From Sphingopyxis sp. H050 (GTDB lineage Bacteria; Pseudomonadota; Alphaproteobacteria; Sphingomonadales; Sphingomonadaceae), in contig NZ_LNRZ01000010.1 of NCBI RefSeq assembly GCF_001468265.1, forward strand, positions 107,146-171,145: 64,000 nucleotides of DNA, in the 5' to 3' direction. Below the pieces are notes generated by a model, which saw only the letters and a list, made by a program, of their open reading frames with translations, had not been told where the DNA came from and searched no databases. Shown here piece by piece: positions 26,074 to 35,265 of this stretch (its first letter is position 1; each line of letters begins with the position of its first letter). The position numbers and the translations under genes were made by a program.

Positions 26074-27933
26074 TCAGCCTAGGCCAAAGGCGACGGCTGT
26101 CCAGTAAGTGATTCCAGCAGCGGCATAGGCGAGCAGGAACAAATAGCCAACCATGAACAGTGGCCATTTCCATCCATTGGTCTCGCGGCGCGTGATCGCG
26201 ATCGTCGAAATGCACTGCGGCGCAAAGACGAACCAGGCAAGGAAGGCGAGCGCGGTGGCGAGGCTCCACTTGCCCTGCAGCCGCTCGCCCAGCGTCTCGG
26301 CCATCGCCTCCTCGTCGCCGTCGGCGTCGATCGCATTGGCGGTCGCCATCGCCGACACCGCGACCTCGCGCGCCGCCATCGCGGGGATCAGCGCGAGCGC
26401 GATGTCGTGGTTGAAGCCGATCGGCTCGACGACGACTTCGAGGCCGCTCGCGATGCGGCCGGCGACGCTATATTCGACCTGGCTCTGCCCGTCGGGCGCC
26501 CTGGGGAAGCTGAGCAGAAGCCAGAGGACGACGGTGGTCAGCGCGATGATCGTGCCCGCGCGGCGCAGGAATATCCATGCCCGCTGCCACAGGCCGAGCG
26601 CGATGTCGCGCCACTGCGGCATCTGGTAGCGCGGCATTTCCATCATGAAGCCGGCCGCATTGCCCCTCGCGATCGTCTGCCGCAGCACGAAGGCGACCGC
26701 GAGCGCGCCGACGATCCCCGACAGATAGAGGCCGAACAGCACCAAGCCTTGCAGCCCGACGCCGACACCGCCGACGGTACGGTCGGGGATGAAGGCGGCG
26801 ATGATCAGCGCATAGACGGGCAGGCGCGCCGAGCAGGTCATCAGCGGCGCGATCAGGATCGTTGTCAGCCGGTCCTTCTCGTCGGGAATCGCGCGCGTCG
26901 CCATGATGCCCGGCACCGCGCAGGCGAAGCTCGACAGGAGCGGAATGAAACCGCGCCCCGACAGCCCGACCTTCGCCATCAGCCCGTCCATCAGAAAGGC
27001 GGCGCGCGTCATATAGCCCGACGCTTCGAGCAGCAGGATGAAGAGGAAGAGGATCAGGATCTGCGGCAGGAAGACGACGACGGCGCCGACGCCCGCCAGC
27101 AGACCTTCGACGATCAAGTCGCGGGCGAAATTCTCGGGCAGGGTGGCGACGACCCATTGCTGCATCGACCCGACCAACCCTTCGAGCGCATCGGCGGGCG
27201 GCCGGGCCCAGGCGTAAACGGCCTGGAACATCACGAACATCAGCGCGAGCAGGATGATGAGGCCGCCTATGGGGTGCAGGACGATGCGATCGACGCGCTG
27301 CGTCCAGCGGCGCACCGGCGTCTCGGTGACGATCGCCGCCGTCGCGAGGGCGCGCGCGCGCTGGTGGAGCGACGCGTCGTTCTGGGGCGCGGCCACCGCT
27401 TCGCGCGGCTGGTGCGAGCGGATCGCGCCATCGATCGCCTCGAGCAACTCGGTCAGCCCGCGCTTGCGTACCGCGACCGTGGGGACGACAGGCACGCCTA
27501 GCTCGCGCGACAGCCGCTCGGGATCGAGCGTCAGCCCGTCGCGCTCCGCCAGATCGAGCATGTTGAGCGCAACGACGGTCGGCAAGCCGAGCGCGAGCAG
27601 TTCGAGCGCGAAGCAGAGGTGATTGTCGAGGTTGGCGGCGTCGAGCACGACGATCAGCGCGTCGGGGCGCTTCTCGCCCTCCTGCCGGCCGAGGATGACG
27701 TCGCGCGTCACCGCCTCGTCAAGGCTTGCGGGGGTCAAGCTGTAGGTGCCGGGCAGGTCGATCAGCGAGATCGGGCGTCCGTCGGCGAAGCTCGTATGGC
27801 CGGCCTTCCGCTCGACCGTCACGCCGGGATAATTGGCGATCTTCTGCCGCGCGCCGGTCAGCGCGTTGAACAGGCTCGACTTGCCCGCATTGGGATTGCC
27901 GACCAGCGCGATCGAGGGAATCGCGGCGGTCAT
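26074..27933 (-). CDS. feoB: Ferrous iron transporter FeoB
   Basis: GTP-gated Fe2+ uptake protein of the inner membrane, 619 residues. The N-terminal G domain has G1 [10 protein letters not shown]3 DLPGTYSL and G4 NMLD. The C-terminal part has multiple transmembrane helices with the Cys-containing gate [20 protein letters not shown] 27933 overlaps the feoA stop (ATGA). A C-terminal FeoC is absent. ssb follows after 32 bases. Confidence 0.96.
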   Translation of the reverse strand: MTAAIPSIALVGNPNAGKSSLFNALTGARQKIANYPGVTVERKAGHTSFADGRPISLIDLPGTYSLTPASLDEAVTRDVILGRQEGEKRPDALIVVLDAANLDNHLCFALELLALGLPTVVALNMLDLAERDGLTLDPERLSRELGVPVVPTVAVRKRGLTELLEAIDGAIRSHQPREAVAAPQNDASLHQRARALATAAIVTETPVRRWTQRVDRIVLHPIGGLIILLALMFVMFQAVYAWARPPADALEGLVGSMQQWVVATLPENFARDLIVEGLLAGVGAVVVFLPQILILFLFILLLEASGYMTRAAFLMDGLMAKVGLSGRGFIPLLSSFACAVPGIMATRAIPDEKDRLTTILIAPLMTCSARLPVYALIIAAFIPDRTVGGVGVGLQGLVLFGLYLSGIVGALAVAFVLRQTIARGNAAGFMMEMPRYQMPQWRDIALGLWQRAWIFLRRAGTIIALTTVVLWLLLSFPRAPDGQSQVEYSVAGRIASGLEVVVEPIGFNHDIALALIPAMAAREVAVSAMATANAIDADGDEEAMAETLGERLQGKWSLATALAFLAWFVFAPQCISTIAITRRETNGWKWPLFMVGYLFLLAYAAAGITYWTAVAFGLG

Positions 27934-28208
27934 GCGGCGCCCCCGCGGCCGACAATGGCCTCGACTTCGATCGCGGCGGCCTGCCTGGCGCGGATGATCA
28001 CTTGCATCCGCCCGATCGTCAGCGCCAGCGGGTCGCGCGAGAAGATGCTGCCGCGATGTCGCGGGGTGACTTCGCATCCTTCGAGCAGCCCGAATTCGCG
28101 CAGCCGCCGGCCCTCGTCCTCGGACATCGCCGTCCAGTCGATCCGCGCGATTCGCACCGCCACGCCGAGCGGCGCCTTGTCCAACACATTCGCGAGCAAT
28201 GCTGTCAT
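27930..28208 (-). CDS. feoA: Ferrous iron transport protein FeoA
   Basis: Small SH3-like cytosolic partner of FeoB, 92 residues. The conserved block is RRLREFGLLEGCEVTPRHRG. It overlaps feoB by four bases. ATG 28208 is used; GTG 28187 would give a start nearer the family norm (VLDKAPLG). A near-perfect palindrome at 28212-28234 sits directly upstream. Confidence 0.92.
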   Translation of the reverse strand: MTALLANVLDKAPLGVAVRIARIDWTAMSEDEGRRLREFGLLEGCEVTPRHRGSIFSRDPLALTIGRMQVIIRARQAAAIEVEAIVGRGGAA

Positions 28209-28211
28209 TTG

Positions 28212-28234
28212 CGAGCGATTATCAATATCGCTCG
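28212..28234. promoter_or_regulatory. Palindrome before feoA, candidate Fur operator
   Basis: CGAGCGAT (28212-28219) and ATCGCTCG (28227-28234) are exact complements around TATCAAT; the centre resembles Fur/iron boxes (ATTATCAAT). On the minus strand GATAAT (28223-28218) is a good -10, which would start transcription within about four bases of the feoA ATG. It could act as DNA operator or as an mRNA hairpin. Fur identity is inference from feoAB. Confidence 0.5.
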
Positions 28235-28262
28235 TGCGGCGCCAGTTCTTTATCGAAACGGG

Positions 28263-28940
28263 TCAGCGGCCGGGGTAACGCAGCCGACCGATGAAGCGCG
28301 CCAGGCTGGGCCGCTCGCTGCTGCGCGCGGTGCGGCGGTGCTTCCAGCTTTCGAAACGCATCACTTGGTCGATCCGCCGTGCGAGGAAAGCGCGCGTTTC
28401 GGCGAAATCCTCGCTCTCGTCGTTCAGGAACACCGCCATCGTCGAGCCATAGACCGCGCCCAGGATCGTGCGCTTGCTGTAATGATTGAAGTCGGTCGCG
28501 GTGTCGCCCGCGAGGTTCCACATCAGGTCGGCGGCGCGCCAGCCGAGCCTGGCGGCATGCGGCGCGTTGGTCGGGAGGGCAAGCAGCGCCAGCGCGCGGC
28601 GCAGCGATTCGCGGTCGGGCGCCAGCAGGTCAATGCGCGTCTCGACGAGCGTCGTGATCCGTTCGCGAACTTTGAGCGTCGCCAGCTTTTCGGCGGGCCA
28701 GCGGTCCGCCATCGCGGCGTCGATGCTCGCGAACCACGCATCGACCATGTCGCGGGCGCCGCCGGGAAAGGCCAGGCGGGCGACGTCGGCGTCGACACCC
28801 AGCCGCGCGGCGGCATCGGCGAGCGCTGCGTCGCCGAAGCCGTCGAACGCCGCATTCTCGGCGATCAGCGGCGCGAGCGCGGCGCGAATCTCGTCGAGCG
28901 TGGGATCGGCGGGAAGCGGCGCTGTCGGTGTCTGGGCCAT
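28263..28940 (-). CDS. COQ9 family ubiquinone-biosynthesis protein
   Basis: 225 residues with a TetR-like helical fold that binds lipids. Typical COQ9 text includes DAALADAAARLGVDADVARLAFPGG, DLMWNLAGDTATDFNHYSKR and SRTILGAVY-type sequence followed by a FLNDES motif. In mitochondria COQ9 helps COQ7 hydroxylate demethoxyubiquinone. ATG 28940 (MAQTPTAPL). It is five bases downstream of the EamA gene. Confidence 0.9.
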   Translation of the reverse strand: MAQTPTAPLPADPTLDEIRAALAPLIAENAAFDGFGDAALADAAARLGVDADVARLAFPGGARDMVDAWFASIDAAMADRWPAEKLATLKVRERITTLVETRIDLLAPDRESLRRALALLALPTNAPHAARLGWRAADLMWNLAGDTATDFNHYSKRTILGAVYGSTMAVFLNDESEDFAETRAFLARRIDQVMRFESWKHRRTARSSERPSLARFIGRLRYPGR

Positions 28941-28945
28941 GACGA

Positions 28946-29857
28946 TCAGATAGGCCGCCCGGCGCGGCTCGGCAACCGGATCAATACGAGCGCGGCGCCG
29001 ACCAGCATGCCGCCGAAAAGATCGATCGGCCCCAGGGTCTCGCCGAACATCAGCCAGCCCGTCAGCGCCGCGACCGCGGGCTGGACGAGCAGCGTCAGCC
29101 CGATAACAAGCGGCGAAAAGCGCGGCAGCGACCAGGTCATGAGCCCCTGACCGATGATCTGGCTGGTCAGCGCGAGCAGGATCAGCGGGGTCCAGTTCTG
29201 CGGGAGGATGGTCTCGCCGAGCGCGAGCGCGGTGCCGAGCAGGATCGGGACGCATGTCGCGGAGGAAATGCCGAGCGCGGTCCACGGCGCGAGCGTCCCG
29301 CGCACGCGCTGCATCAGGATGACATAGGCGGTGTAGAGCACGCCTGCGAGCAGGCTCAGCAGGTCGCCGACCAGATAGGCGGGGGAAAGCTCGTAGCTTT
29401 GTCCCATCAGCAGCGCCGATCCGGCGAAGGCGAGCAGGATCGCCGCCGCCTGCCACCCGCGCGGCAGGCTGCGGGTCAGGAAGATCGTCCAGACGACGAG
29501 CAGCAGACTGGCGCAATTGCCGAACAGCGTCGCATTGGCGACCTTGGTCTGCAGGATGCCGATATGCCAGGCGGCCAGATCGAGCGCGAAAAAGACGCCC
29601 GCCGCCGCCGCAACGGTGATGGCGGGGCGTGGCGGCAGCATGCCGCCGCTCTCGCGCCAGGCGAAAAACAGCAGGAAAGGCAGCGCCAGCGTCATCCGCC
29701 AGAAGGCCGAGGCGGTCGGGCCGGTGTCGGCCAGTCGGACCAGCATCGCGCCGATCGACAGCGACACATTGCCCGCGAGCAGCGCCAGGAATGCCCAGCG
29801 GCCCGCCTGCGGAGCCGTCACCTTGCTTTCGTCGAGGCTTTCGATCTTGGCTGTCAT
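28946..29857 (-). CDS. EamA/DMT-superfamily transporter
   Basis: 303 residues with ten predicted transmembrane helices in two EamA repeats (each about 140 residues; for example WAFLALLAGNVSLSIGAMLV and YLVGDLLSLLAGVLYTAYVI). DMT members export amino acids, nucleotides or other metabolites; the substrate cannot be read. ATG 29857, divergent from the ene-reductase gene by 112 bases. Confidence 0.88.
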   Translation of the reverse strand: MTAKIESLDESKVTAPQAGRWAFLALLAGNVSLSIGAMLVRLADTGPTASAFWRMTLALPFLLFFAWRESGGMLPPRPAITVAAAAGVFFALDLAAWHIGILQTKVANATLFGNCASLLLVVWTIFLTRSLPRGWQAAAILLAFAGSALLMGQSYELSPAYLVGDLLSLLAGVLYTAYVILMQRVRGTLAPWTALGISSATCVPILLGTALALGETILPQNWTPLILLALTSQIIGQGLMTWSLPRFSPLVIGLTLLVQPAVAALTGWLMFGETLGPIDLFGGMLVGAALVLIRLPSRAGRPI

Positions 29858-29969
29858 TTAGATTTTCTTTTGCTACCCACCATTGTGCCGGCGCCGTGGT
29901 ATCCATAGCTTCGGGGGCCATAGCGACGGCCGTTCGGATCGTCGCGGACAAAAAGCGAAAGGTGGAAAT

Positions 29970-31055
29970 ATGGCCGTATCATTGTTCGACCCGATCAAGC
30001 TGGGCGCGATCGAGGCGCCGAATCGCATAATTATGGCGCCGCTGACGCGCGGCCGCGCCGGGCCGGGCTTCGTGCCCAACGAACTCGCGCGCGACTATTA
30101 TCGCCAGCGCGCCTCGGCGGGTCTGATCATTTCGGAAGCGACCGGCATCTCGCAGGAAGGTCTCGGCTGGCCGAGCGCGCCGGGGCTATGGACCGACGCG
30201 CAGGTCGAGGGCTGGAAGCCCGTCACCGACGCCGTCCACGAAGCCGGCGGGCGCATCGTGGCGCAGCTCTGGCACATGGGCCGCGTCGTCCATTCGGTGT
30301 TCAACGACGGCAAGCCGCCGGTCTCGGCATCGGCGACGCAGGCGCCCGGCAAGGCGCATACGCCGGTTGGCCGCCTCGAGTATGAAGTCGCCCGCCCGCT
30401 CGAGCTCGCCGAAATCCCGCGCGTGATCGCCGACTATGTGACGGCGGCCGAGAATGCAAAGAAGGCCGGATTCGACGGCGTCCAGTTGCACGGCGCGAAC
30501 GGCTATCTGATCGACCAGTTCCTGCGCGACGGCAGCAACCTGCGCGACGACGACTATGGCGGCCCGGTCGAGAATCGCATCCGCCTGCTCCGTGAAGTGA
30601 CCGCGGCGCTGATCTCTGTGTGGGGCGCCGATCGCGTCGGTGTGCGCCTGTCCCCCAATGGGGACACGCAGGGTGTCGACGACAGCGCGCCCGAACAGTT
30701 GTTCCCGGCCGCCGCCGCGGCATTGGACGCGCTCGGCATCGCCTTCCTCGAATTGCGCGAACCCGGCCCCGACGGCACGTTCGGCAACACCGACGTGCCG
30801 AAGCAGTCGCCCGCAATTCGCCGGGCCTTCAACGGCCCGTTGATCCTCAACAGCGACTATGACGTCGCAAAGGCCGAGGCCGCGCTGGACAGCGGCGTCG
30901 CCGATGCGATCGCCTTTGGCCGGCCGTTCATCGGCAACCCCGACCTGGTCGAGCGTATCCGCACCGGCGCCGACTGGGCAGCCGACAATCCGCAGACCTG
31001 GTATTCGGCGGGGCCGGAAGGCTACACCGACTATCCGGCGCTGGTTACCGCGTAA
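29970..31055 (+). CDS. Old yellow enzyme-type alkene reductase
   Basis: FMN- and NAD(P)H-dependent reductase of activated C=C bonds, nitro compounds or nitrate esters (NemA/OYE type). It has 361 residues in a TIM barrel. FMN contacts are in NRIIMAPLTRGRA; the substrate-binding His/Asn pair is in VQLHGANGYLIDQF, with YGG following at DDDYGGPVENR, and the phosphate loop is AIAFGRPFIGNPDL. ATG 29970 (MAVSLFDPIKL). A bidirectional terminator follows. Confidence 0.94.
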   Translation: MAVSLFDPIKLGAIEAPNRIIMAPLTRGRAGPGFVPNELARDYYRQRASAGLIISEATGISQEGLGWPSAPGLWTDAQVEGWKPVTDAVHEAGGRIVAQLWHMGRVVHSVFNDGKPPVSASATQAPGKAHTPVGRLEYEVARPLELAEIPRVIADYVTAAENAKKAGFDGVQLHGANGYLIDQFLRDGSNLRDDDYGGPVENRIRLLREVTAALISVWGADRVGVRLSPNGDTQGVDDSAPEQLFPAAAAALDALGIAFLELREPGPDGTFGNTDVPKQSPAIRRAFNGPLILNSDYDVAKAEAALDSGVADAIAFGRPFIGNPDLVERIRTGADWAADNPQTWYSAGPEGYTDYPALVTA

Positions 31056-31061
31056 GTAAAA

Positions 31062-31093
31062 ATTGGCCGGGCAGCGTGATCTGCCCGGTCAAT
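31062..31093. terminator. Bidirectional terminator between convergent genes
   Basis: ATTGGCCGGGCAG (31062-31074) pairs with CTGCCCGGTCAAT (31081-31093) apart from one G-U pair; A-rich sequence precedes and TTTCTTT follows. The stem overlaps the stop codon of the minus-strand gene ending at 31089. Confidence 0.75.
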
Positions 31094-31721
31094 TTCTTTC
31101 CGCGATCGCCTTGTCGACGATCCCGGCGCCGATCGGCCCCAGGATATTGCCGCCGAAACGGAACAGCAGAAAGGCGCCGATGAACAGGATCACCGGCGAG
31201 ATCACCAGCGCCACGATCGCGGCGATCAGCCCGACGAAGAACAGCGTCATAAAGCCGCCGCTCAGCACCTGCTGACCCTTTGCGCCAAGCTCTATCGTAC
31301 GCGGCCCTTTCGCATCCCACCATTTGCCGGTGACCACGGTCTTGCGGCCGCGCGCCGACCCGCCCGCCTGTGGCTGAGGGCGTTCGGCGATGCGCGCCGG
31401 CTGGGGCGCCTTGGCGGAGGGCGCTGAGTCCTTCCACGGCCGCTTTTTGTTCATCTCGGCAACCGCGGCCGTCAGCCGCTCGTCCGGCCGCGGCGGCGCT
31501 GTCTCGGTGCGGCGGGCGGGAGCGGGTGCGGTCGTTGCAACGGCAAGCGGTGCCGCCTCGCGCTCGATCGGCGCGCTGCGCTCATGTCCCATGCGCCGGT
31601 CATGCTGGGCCATGCGCTCGGCGGCGCTCAGCGGAGTCTGCCCGGTTTCCTTGTCGATCACCACCAGCCGCCCGCCGCGCTCGACGACGGAAAAACGGCT
31701 GGGAGGCGGGCGATCAACCAA
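31089..31721 (-). CDS. Hypothetical membrane protein downstream of ribH
   Basis: 210 residues. The N-terminal half is polar and Ala/Pro-rich (residues ~1-120). The middle block is [20 protein letters not shown]. It ends with two hydrophobic segments ([19 protein letters not shown] and [16 protein letters not shown]). I do not recognise the family. ATG 31721 overlaps the end of ribH by eight bases, making it the third gene of a coupled run with ribBX and ribH. Confidence 0.7.
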   Translation of the reverse strand: MVDRPPPSRFSVVERGGRLVVIDKETGQTPLSAAERMAQHDRRMGHERSAPIEREAAPLAVATTAPAPARRTETAPPRPDERLTAAVAEMNKKRPWKDSAPSAKAPQPARIAERPQPQAGGSARGRKTVVTGKWWDAKGPRTIELGAKGQQVLSGGFMTLFFVGLIAAIVALVISPVILFIGAFLLFRFGGNILGPIGAGIVDKAIAERN

Positions 31722-32139
31722 TGCCGAATTGTTCCTTCAGGGCCAGCATGGCGAGCGCGGCCTTCGCCGCTTCGCCGCCCTTATCCTTGCGCGTCTTGTC
31801 GGCGCGCGCAAGCGCCTGTTCCTCATTCTCGACCGTCAAAATGCCGTTGCCGATCGCAAGGCCGTCGAGCGTCAATGCCATGATGCCGCGCGCGCTCTCG
31901 TTCGAGACGACTTCGAAATGATAGGTTTCGCCGCGGATCACGACGCCGAGCGCGACATAGGCATCGTACCGCCCGCTGTCGGCGGCGAGCGAAATCGCGG
32001 CGGGAACTTCGAGCGCACCGGGCACGGTCACGACCTCGTGGCTATGTCCCTCGGCGTCGAGCGCGCTTTTCACGCCGTCGATCAGCATGTCGTTGAGGTG
32101 GCTGTAGAAGCGGGCTTCGACGATCAGAACATGGGCCAT
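31714..32139 (-). CDS. ribH: 6,7-dimethyl-8-ribityllumazine synthase
   Basis: Condenses dihydroxybutanone phosphate with the ribityl pyrimidine. It has 141 residues. Conserved blocks are [13 protein letters not shown] and [16 protein letters not shown], with the catalytic His of the HF pair. The ATG at 32139 overlaps the preceding stop (TGATG), so it is coupled to the RibB fusion. It starts [12 protein letters not shown], without an extra domain. Confidence 0.95.
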   Translation of the reverse strand: MAHVLIVEARFYSHLNDMLIDGVKSALDAEGHSHEVVTVPGALEVPAAISLAADSGRYDAYVALGVVIRGETYHFEVVSNESARGIMALTLDGLAIGNGILTVENEEQALARADKTRKDKGGEAAKAALAMLALKEQFGIG

Positions 32140-33410
32140 CAGGCTTCTCCGGGGATGGGTCGCTCGCCGACGACCGACAGGCCATAGCCTTCGAGGCCGA
32201 CGATATTGCTGTGGGTGGGGGTGAGCAGTTCCATCGCATGGACGCCAAGATCAACGAGGATCTGGGCGCCGATGCCATAGGTGCGAAGGTCCATGCCGCC
32301 TTCGGGCGGCGCCGATTCGGCGTCCGCCGAGCCCGGGAGCGGGCGCATCAGCATCACGATAACGCCGGCGCCGGCTTCGCCGATGGCGTCCATCGAGCGC
32401 TGGAGGCGGCGCTTCCTGGGGCCGGGGCGGCCCATGATGTCGTCGAAGATCGAGACCGCGTGCATGCGCACCAGCGTGACGCCTTCGGGATCGACCGGGC
32501 CCTTCTGGAGCACCAGATTGACGCTGCCGTCGACCTTGTTGCGATAGGATTTGAGCCGCCAGTCGCCGCCGTAATCCGATTCGAACGGCTCGTCGGCGAC
32601 GCATTCGACCAGCCGGTCGGTGCGGCTGCGATAGGCGATCAGATCGGCGATGGTGCCGATCTTCAGGCCATGGCGCCGCGCGAAGGGGATGAGGTCGTCG
32701 AGCCGCGCCATCGTGCCGTCGTCGTTCATGATCTCGCAGATCACGCCCGAGGGATTGAGCCCGGCGAGCCGTGCGATGTCGACCGACGCCTCGGTATGGC
32801 CGGCGCGGACCAGCACGCCGCCGTCGCGCGCGATCAGGGGGAAGACATGGCCGGGGGTGACGATGTCGTCGCGGCCCTTGCCGGCGTCGATCGCGACCGA
32901 CACGGTGCGCGCACGGTCGGCGGCGGAAATGCCGGTGGTGACGCCCTCGCGCGCCTCGATCGAGGTGGTGAAGGCGGTTTCGTGCCGGGTGCCGTTCTGG
33001 CGGCTCATCAGTTCGAGCCCGAGCGTTTCGACGCGGCTGCGCGTCAGCGTCAGGCAGATCAGGCCGCGGCCGTGGGTCGCCATGAAATTGATCGCATCGG
33101 GGGTCGCCATTTGCGCCGGGATGACGAGGTCGCCCTCATTCTCGCGGTCTTCGTCGTCGACGAGGATGAACATGCGGCCGTTGCGCGCCTCGGCAATGAT
33201 CTCTTCCGGGCTCGCCATCGGGGAGATGTCGCTGCCGTGCGCGAGCCAGTTTTCGAGCTTGCGCAGCGTGTCGGCGGTGGGGTTCCAGCCTTCGGAATCG
33301 AGGTCGCGAAGGCTGTTGGCGTGAAGACCCGCGGCGCGCGCCAGCCCCGATCGGGACATGGTGCCGTCTTCGACGATGGCGCGGATACGGTCGATGAGTT
33401 GCGTGGACAT
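32139..33410 (-). CDS. ribB: HTH-fused DHBP synthase with degenerate GTP cyclohydrolase II domain (RibBX type)
   Basis: 423 residues, three parts. Residues 1-62 are a small helix-turn-helix ([20 protein letters not shown]). Residues ~66-265 are 3,4-dihydroxy-2-butanone 4-phosphate synthase with [11 protein letters not shown] (85-95), TPGHVFPL (185-192) and [15 protein letters not shown], so RibB activity is expected. Residues ~270-423 align with GTP cyclohydrolase II and keep [12 protein letters not shown], but the zinc cysteines are gone: the region of HSEC and RCDC reads HAVS and GRPG, and no cysteine follows C270. The RibA domain is therefore probably inactive. First gene of ribB-ribH-hypothetical. 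Confidence 0.9.
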   Translation of the reverse strand: MSTQLIDRIRAIVEDGTMSRSGLARAAGLHANSLRDLDSEGWNPTADTLRKLENWLAHGSDISPMASPEEIIAEARNGRMFILVDDEDRENEGDLVIPAQMATPDAINFMATHGRGLICLTLTRSRVETLGLELMSRQNGTRHETAFTTSIEAREGVTTGISAADRARTVSVAIDAGKGRDDIVTPGHVFPLIARDGGVLVRAGHTEASVDIARLAGLNPSGVICEIMNDDGTMARLDDLIPFARRHGLKIGTIADLIAYRSRTDRLVECVADEPFESDYGGDWRLKSYRNKVDGSVNLVLQKGPVDPEGVTLVRMHAVSIFDDIMGRPGPRKRRLQRSMDAIGEAGAGVIVMLMRPLPGSADAESAPPEGGMDLRTYGIGAQILVDLGVHAMELLTPTHSNIVGLEGYGLSVVGERPIPGEA

Positions 33411-33416
33411 GACCCC

Positions 33417-33457
33417 GCAATTTCACATCAGAGTGTGATTGTCAATCCCGTGATCAC
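33417..33457 (-). promoter_or_regulatory. ribB promoter with operator-like palindromes
   Basis: On the minus strand, TTGACA (33445-33440) is followed by a 17-bp spacer and a weak -10 AATTGC (33422-33417). TCACATCAGAGTGTGA (33423-33438, an exact inverted repeat of 5-bp arms) fills 16 of the 17 spacer bases. A second palindrome GTGATCAC (33450-33457) lies just upstream. Transcription would begin close to the ATG, so the message may be leaderless. No FMN riboswitch fits in this 67-base gap. Confidence 0.5.
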
Positions 33458-33477
33458 ATCGAACCGAATGGGATGGA

Positions 33478-34092
33478 TCATTTCGGCCCGAAGGTCGTCC
33501 CCAAGTCGCGTTGTGTCGCGCCCTTGGCGTCGAGCAACGGTAGGATCGTTCCCGTACGATCGTCGCGCTTCGCATAATCGCGCGCCGACATGCCCGCGAT
33601 ATGGTCGGCCTTGTCGGGGTTCGCGCCATTGCGGATGAGCAGGCGAATCACCGCGGGATTTTTTGCCTGGACCGCCAGGATCAGCGCGGTCTCGCCGCGC
33701 CGGTTGGTCTGGTCGATCGGCGCCTTCCGGCTCAGCAACACTTCGGCGCCCTCGGTGAAGTCGAGCAAGGCCGCATGCATCAGCGGCGTCACGCCCTGCC
33801 GGTCCGCGATCGACGGGTCGGCATCCTTGCCCAGCAGGAAACGGACCCACTGAATGTCGCGCCGCTTTGTCGTGATGATAAGGGCGGTCTCGCCGGTGTC
33901 GGGATTGCGCGTGTTGACGTAGGTCGGATCATTCTTCAGCGCCTCGGTCGCCTTGGTGCCGTCGCGGCTGTCGACCGCCTGCAGGAAGCTGTAACCGCCG
34001 CGAAACTGCGCCAGCGCCGGGTTTGCCGACAGCGCGGCGGCAGCTGCCAGAAGCGAGAGCGAAGCTAGGCGGAATTCCGCGCGTCGAAACAT
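33478..34092 (-). CDS. Exported ankyrin-repeat protein
   Basis: 204 residues. Signal peptide MFRRAEFRLASLSLLAAAAA with a cleavage site around ANPALA-Q. Then about four ankyrin repeats (DTGETALIITTKRRDIQWV, QGVTPLMHAALLDFTEG, RRGETALILAVQAKNPAVI, HIAGMSARDYAKRDDR), a protein-interaction scaffold probably in the periplasm. Partner unknown. Upstream of the ribB gene on the same strand but with its own gap. Confidence 0.85.
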   Translation of the reverse strand: MFRRAEFRLASLSLLAAAAALSANPALAQFRGGYSFLQAVDSRDGTKATEALKNDPTYVNTRNPDTGETALIITTKRRDIQWVRFLLGKDADPSIADRQGVTPLMHAALLDFTEGAEVLLSRKAPIDQTNRRGETALILAVQAKNPAVIRLLIRNGANPDKADHIAGMSARDYAKRDDRTGTILPLLDAKGATQRDLGTTFGPK

Positions 34093-34180
34093 GATCGAGA
34101 GACCCCTGGGGCAATTTGTCCGCCGCTCGGCACGACGACAATGGTTGATTTTCGCGGGCTAGCCGATCAAGGCTGGCCGC

Positions 34181-34825
34181 ATGATGAATATGGATATTAT
34201 GGGACGAAGGCGGGTCCGTTCAAGTCTGCTCCTGATTATGGCGGCGATGCTGGCCGGCTGCAACGCCCCTGCAGGCGCCCCCGCGGCCGATCCGCCGCTC
34301 GCCGGCGCAAAGATCGGCGGGCCGTTCACGCTGACCGATCAGGACGGCAAGACCGTCTCCGACACCGACTTCGCCGGCAAGTACCGCCTCGTCTATTTTG
34401 GCTACAGCTTCTGCCCCGACATCTGCCCGGTCGACCTGCAAAAGCTGATGCGCGGGCTTGCGCAGTTCGAAAAGGCCGACCCCGCGCGCGGCGCGAAGGT
34501 CGCGCCAATGTTCGTCACCGTCGATCCCGAACGCGATACGCCGGCGGCGCTCAAGCCCTTCGTCGCGCGCTATCATCCGCGGCTGATCGGCTTGACCGGC
34601 ACCCCCGAACAGATCGCCGCCGTCGCGAAAGCCTATGTCGTCACCTATAACAAGGTGCCGGGATCGGCGCCCGACCGCTATCTGATGGCGCACAGCCAGC
34701 TCGCCTTCCTGATGGACCCGCAGGGCAAGCCCCTGGCGCTGCTGCCGCTGGACGATCCGTCGACCGATCCCGACGAGGGCGCGCCCGACAAGGTCGCCGC
34801 CGACCTGGCGAAGTGGGTCAAGTGA
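34181..34825 (+). CDS. SCO family lipoprotein (copper chaperone)
   Basis: 214 residues. The lipobox LAGC places the lipidated Cys at 27. A thioredoxin-like SCO domain follows with the copper ligands C78 and C82 (FCPDICPVDL) and H171 (YLMAHSQLAF). Known role: assembling the CuA site of cytochrome c oxidase. ATG 34181; a second ATG follows at codon 2. Overlaps the YcgN gene by three bases. No oxidase gene is nearby. Confidence 0.92.
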   Translation: MMNMDIMGRRRVRSSLLLIMAAMLAGCNAPAGAPAADPPLAGAKIGGPFTLTDQDGKTVSDTDFAGKYRLVYFGYSFCPDICPVDLQKLMRGLAQFEKADPARGAKVAPMFVTVDPERDTPAALKPFVARYHPRLIGLTGTPEQIAAVAKAYVVTYNKVPGSAPDRYLMAHSQLAFLMDPQGKPLALLPLDDPSTDPDEGAPDKVAADLAKWVK

Positions 34826-35265
34826 TGCCTCCCAAGGCGCAGCCCTTCTGGGAAGCGCCGCTCGCCAGCCTCGACGCCGGCCAGTGGGAGGCTTTGTGCG
34901 ACGGCTGCGGCAAATGCTGCCTCCACAAGCTCGAGGACGAGGACACGGGCCGCGTCTATCCGACCAATGTCGCCTGCCGCCTGATCGACCTCGAGACTGC
35001 GCGCTGCAGCGACTACAAGCATCGCCGCCGCCATGTTCCCGACTGCCTGACCCTGACCAAATCGAAGGTCGAGGATCTCGAATGGCTGCCGCAAACCTGT
35101 GCGTATCGCCTGCGCGCCGAAGGCGAGCCGCTGCCCGAATGGCATTATCTGGTCTGCGGCGACCGCGACGCCGTGCATCGCGCTGGCCAGTCGATCGTCG
35201 GCTGGACCGTGGCCGAGGATATGGCGGGACCGCTGGAGAATCATCTTGTCGAACGCGTGGTTTAG
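34825..35265 (+). CDS. YcgN family cysteine-cluster protein
   Basis: 146 residues with the UPF0260/YkgJ-type cysteine cluster: CDGCGKCCLHK near the N-terminus, then VACRLIDLETARCSDYKHR, PDCLTL and TCAYRL. It is probably metal-binding, function unknown. ATG 34825 overlaps the SCO stop (TGATG), and the next gene overlaps its end, so the three are one coupled unit. Confidence 0.88.
   Translation: MPPKAQPFWEAPLASLDAGQWEALCDGCGKCCLHKLEDEDTGRVYPTNVACRLIDLETARCSDYKHRRRHVPDCLTLTKSKVEDLEWLPQTCAYRLRAEGEPLPEWHYLVCGDRDAVHRAGQSIVGWTVAEDMAGPLENHLVERVV

Noticed and set aside
28941..29951. Upstream extension making one 562-residue protein with COQ9
   Set aside because: It is the EamA gene read in a different frame; COQ9 begins at ATG 28940.
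33411..33477. FMN riboswitch upstream of ribB
   Set aside because: The gap is only 67 bases, too short for an RFN element, and no RFN-like stems are seen.
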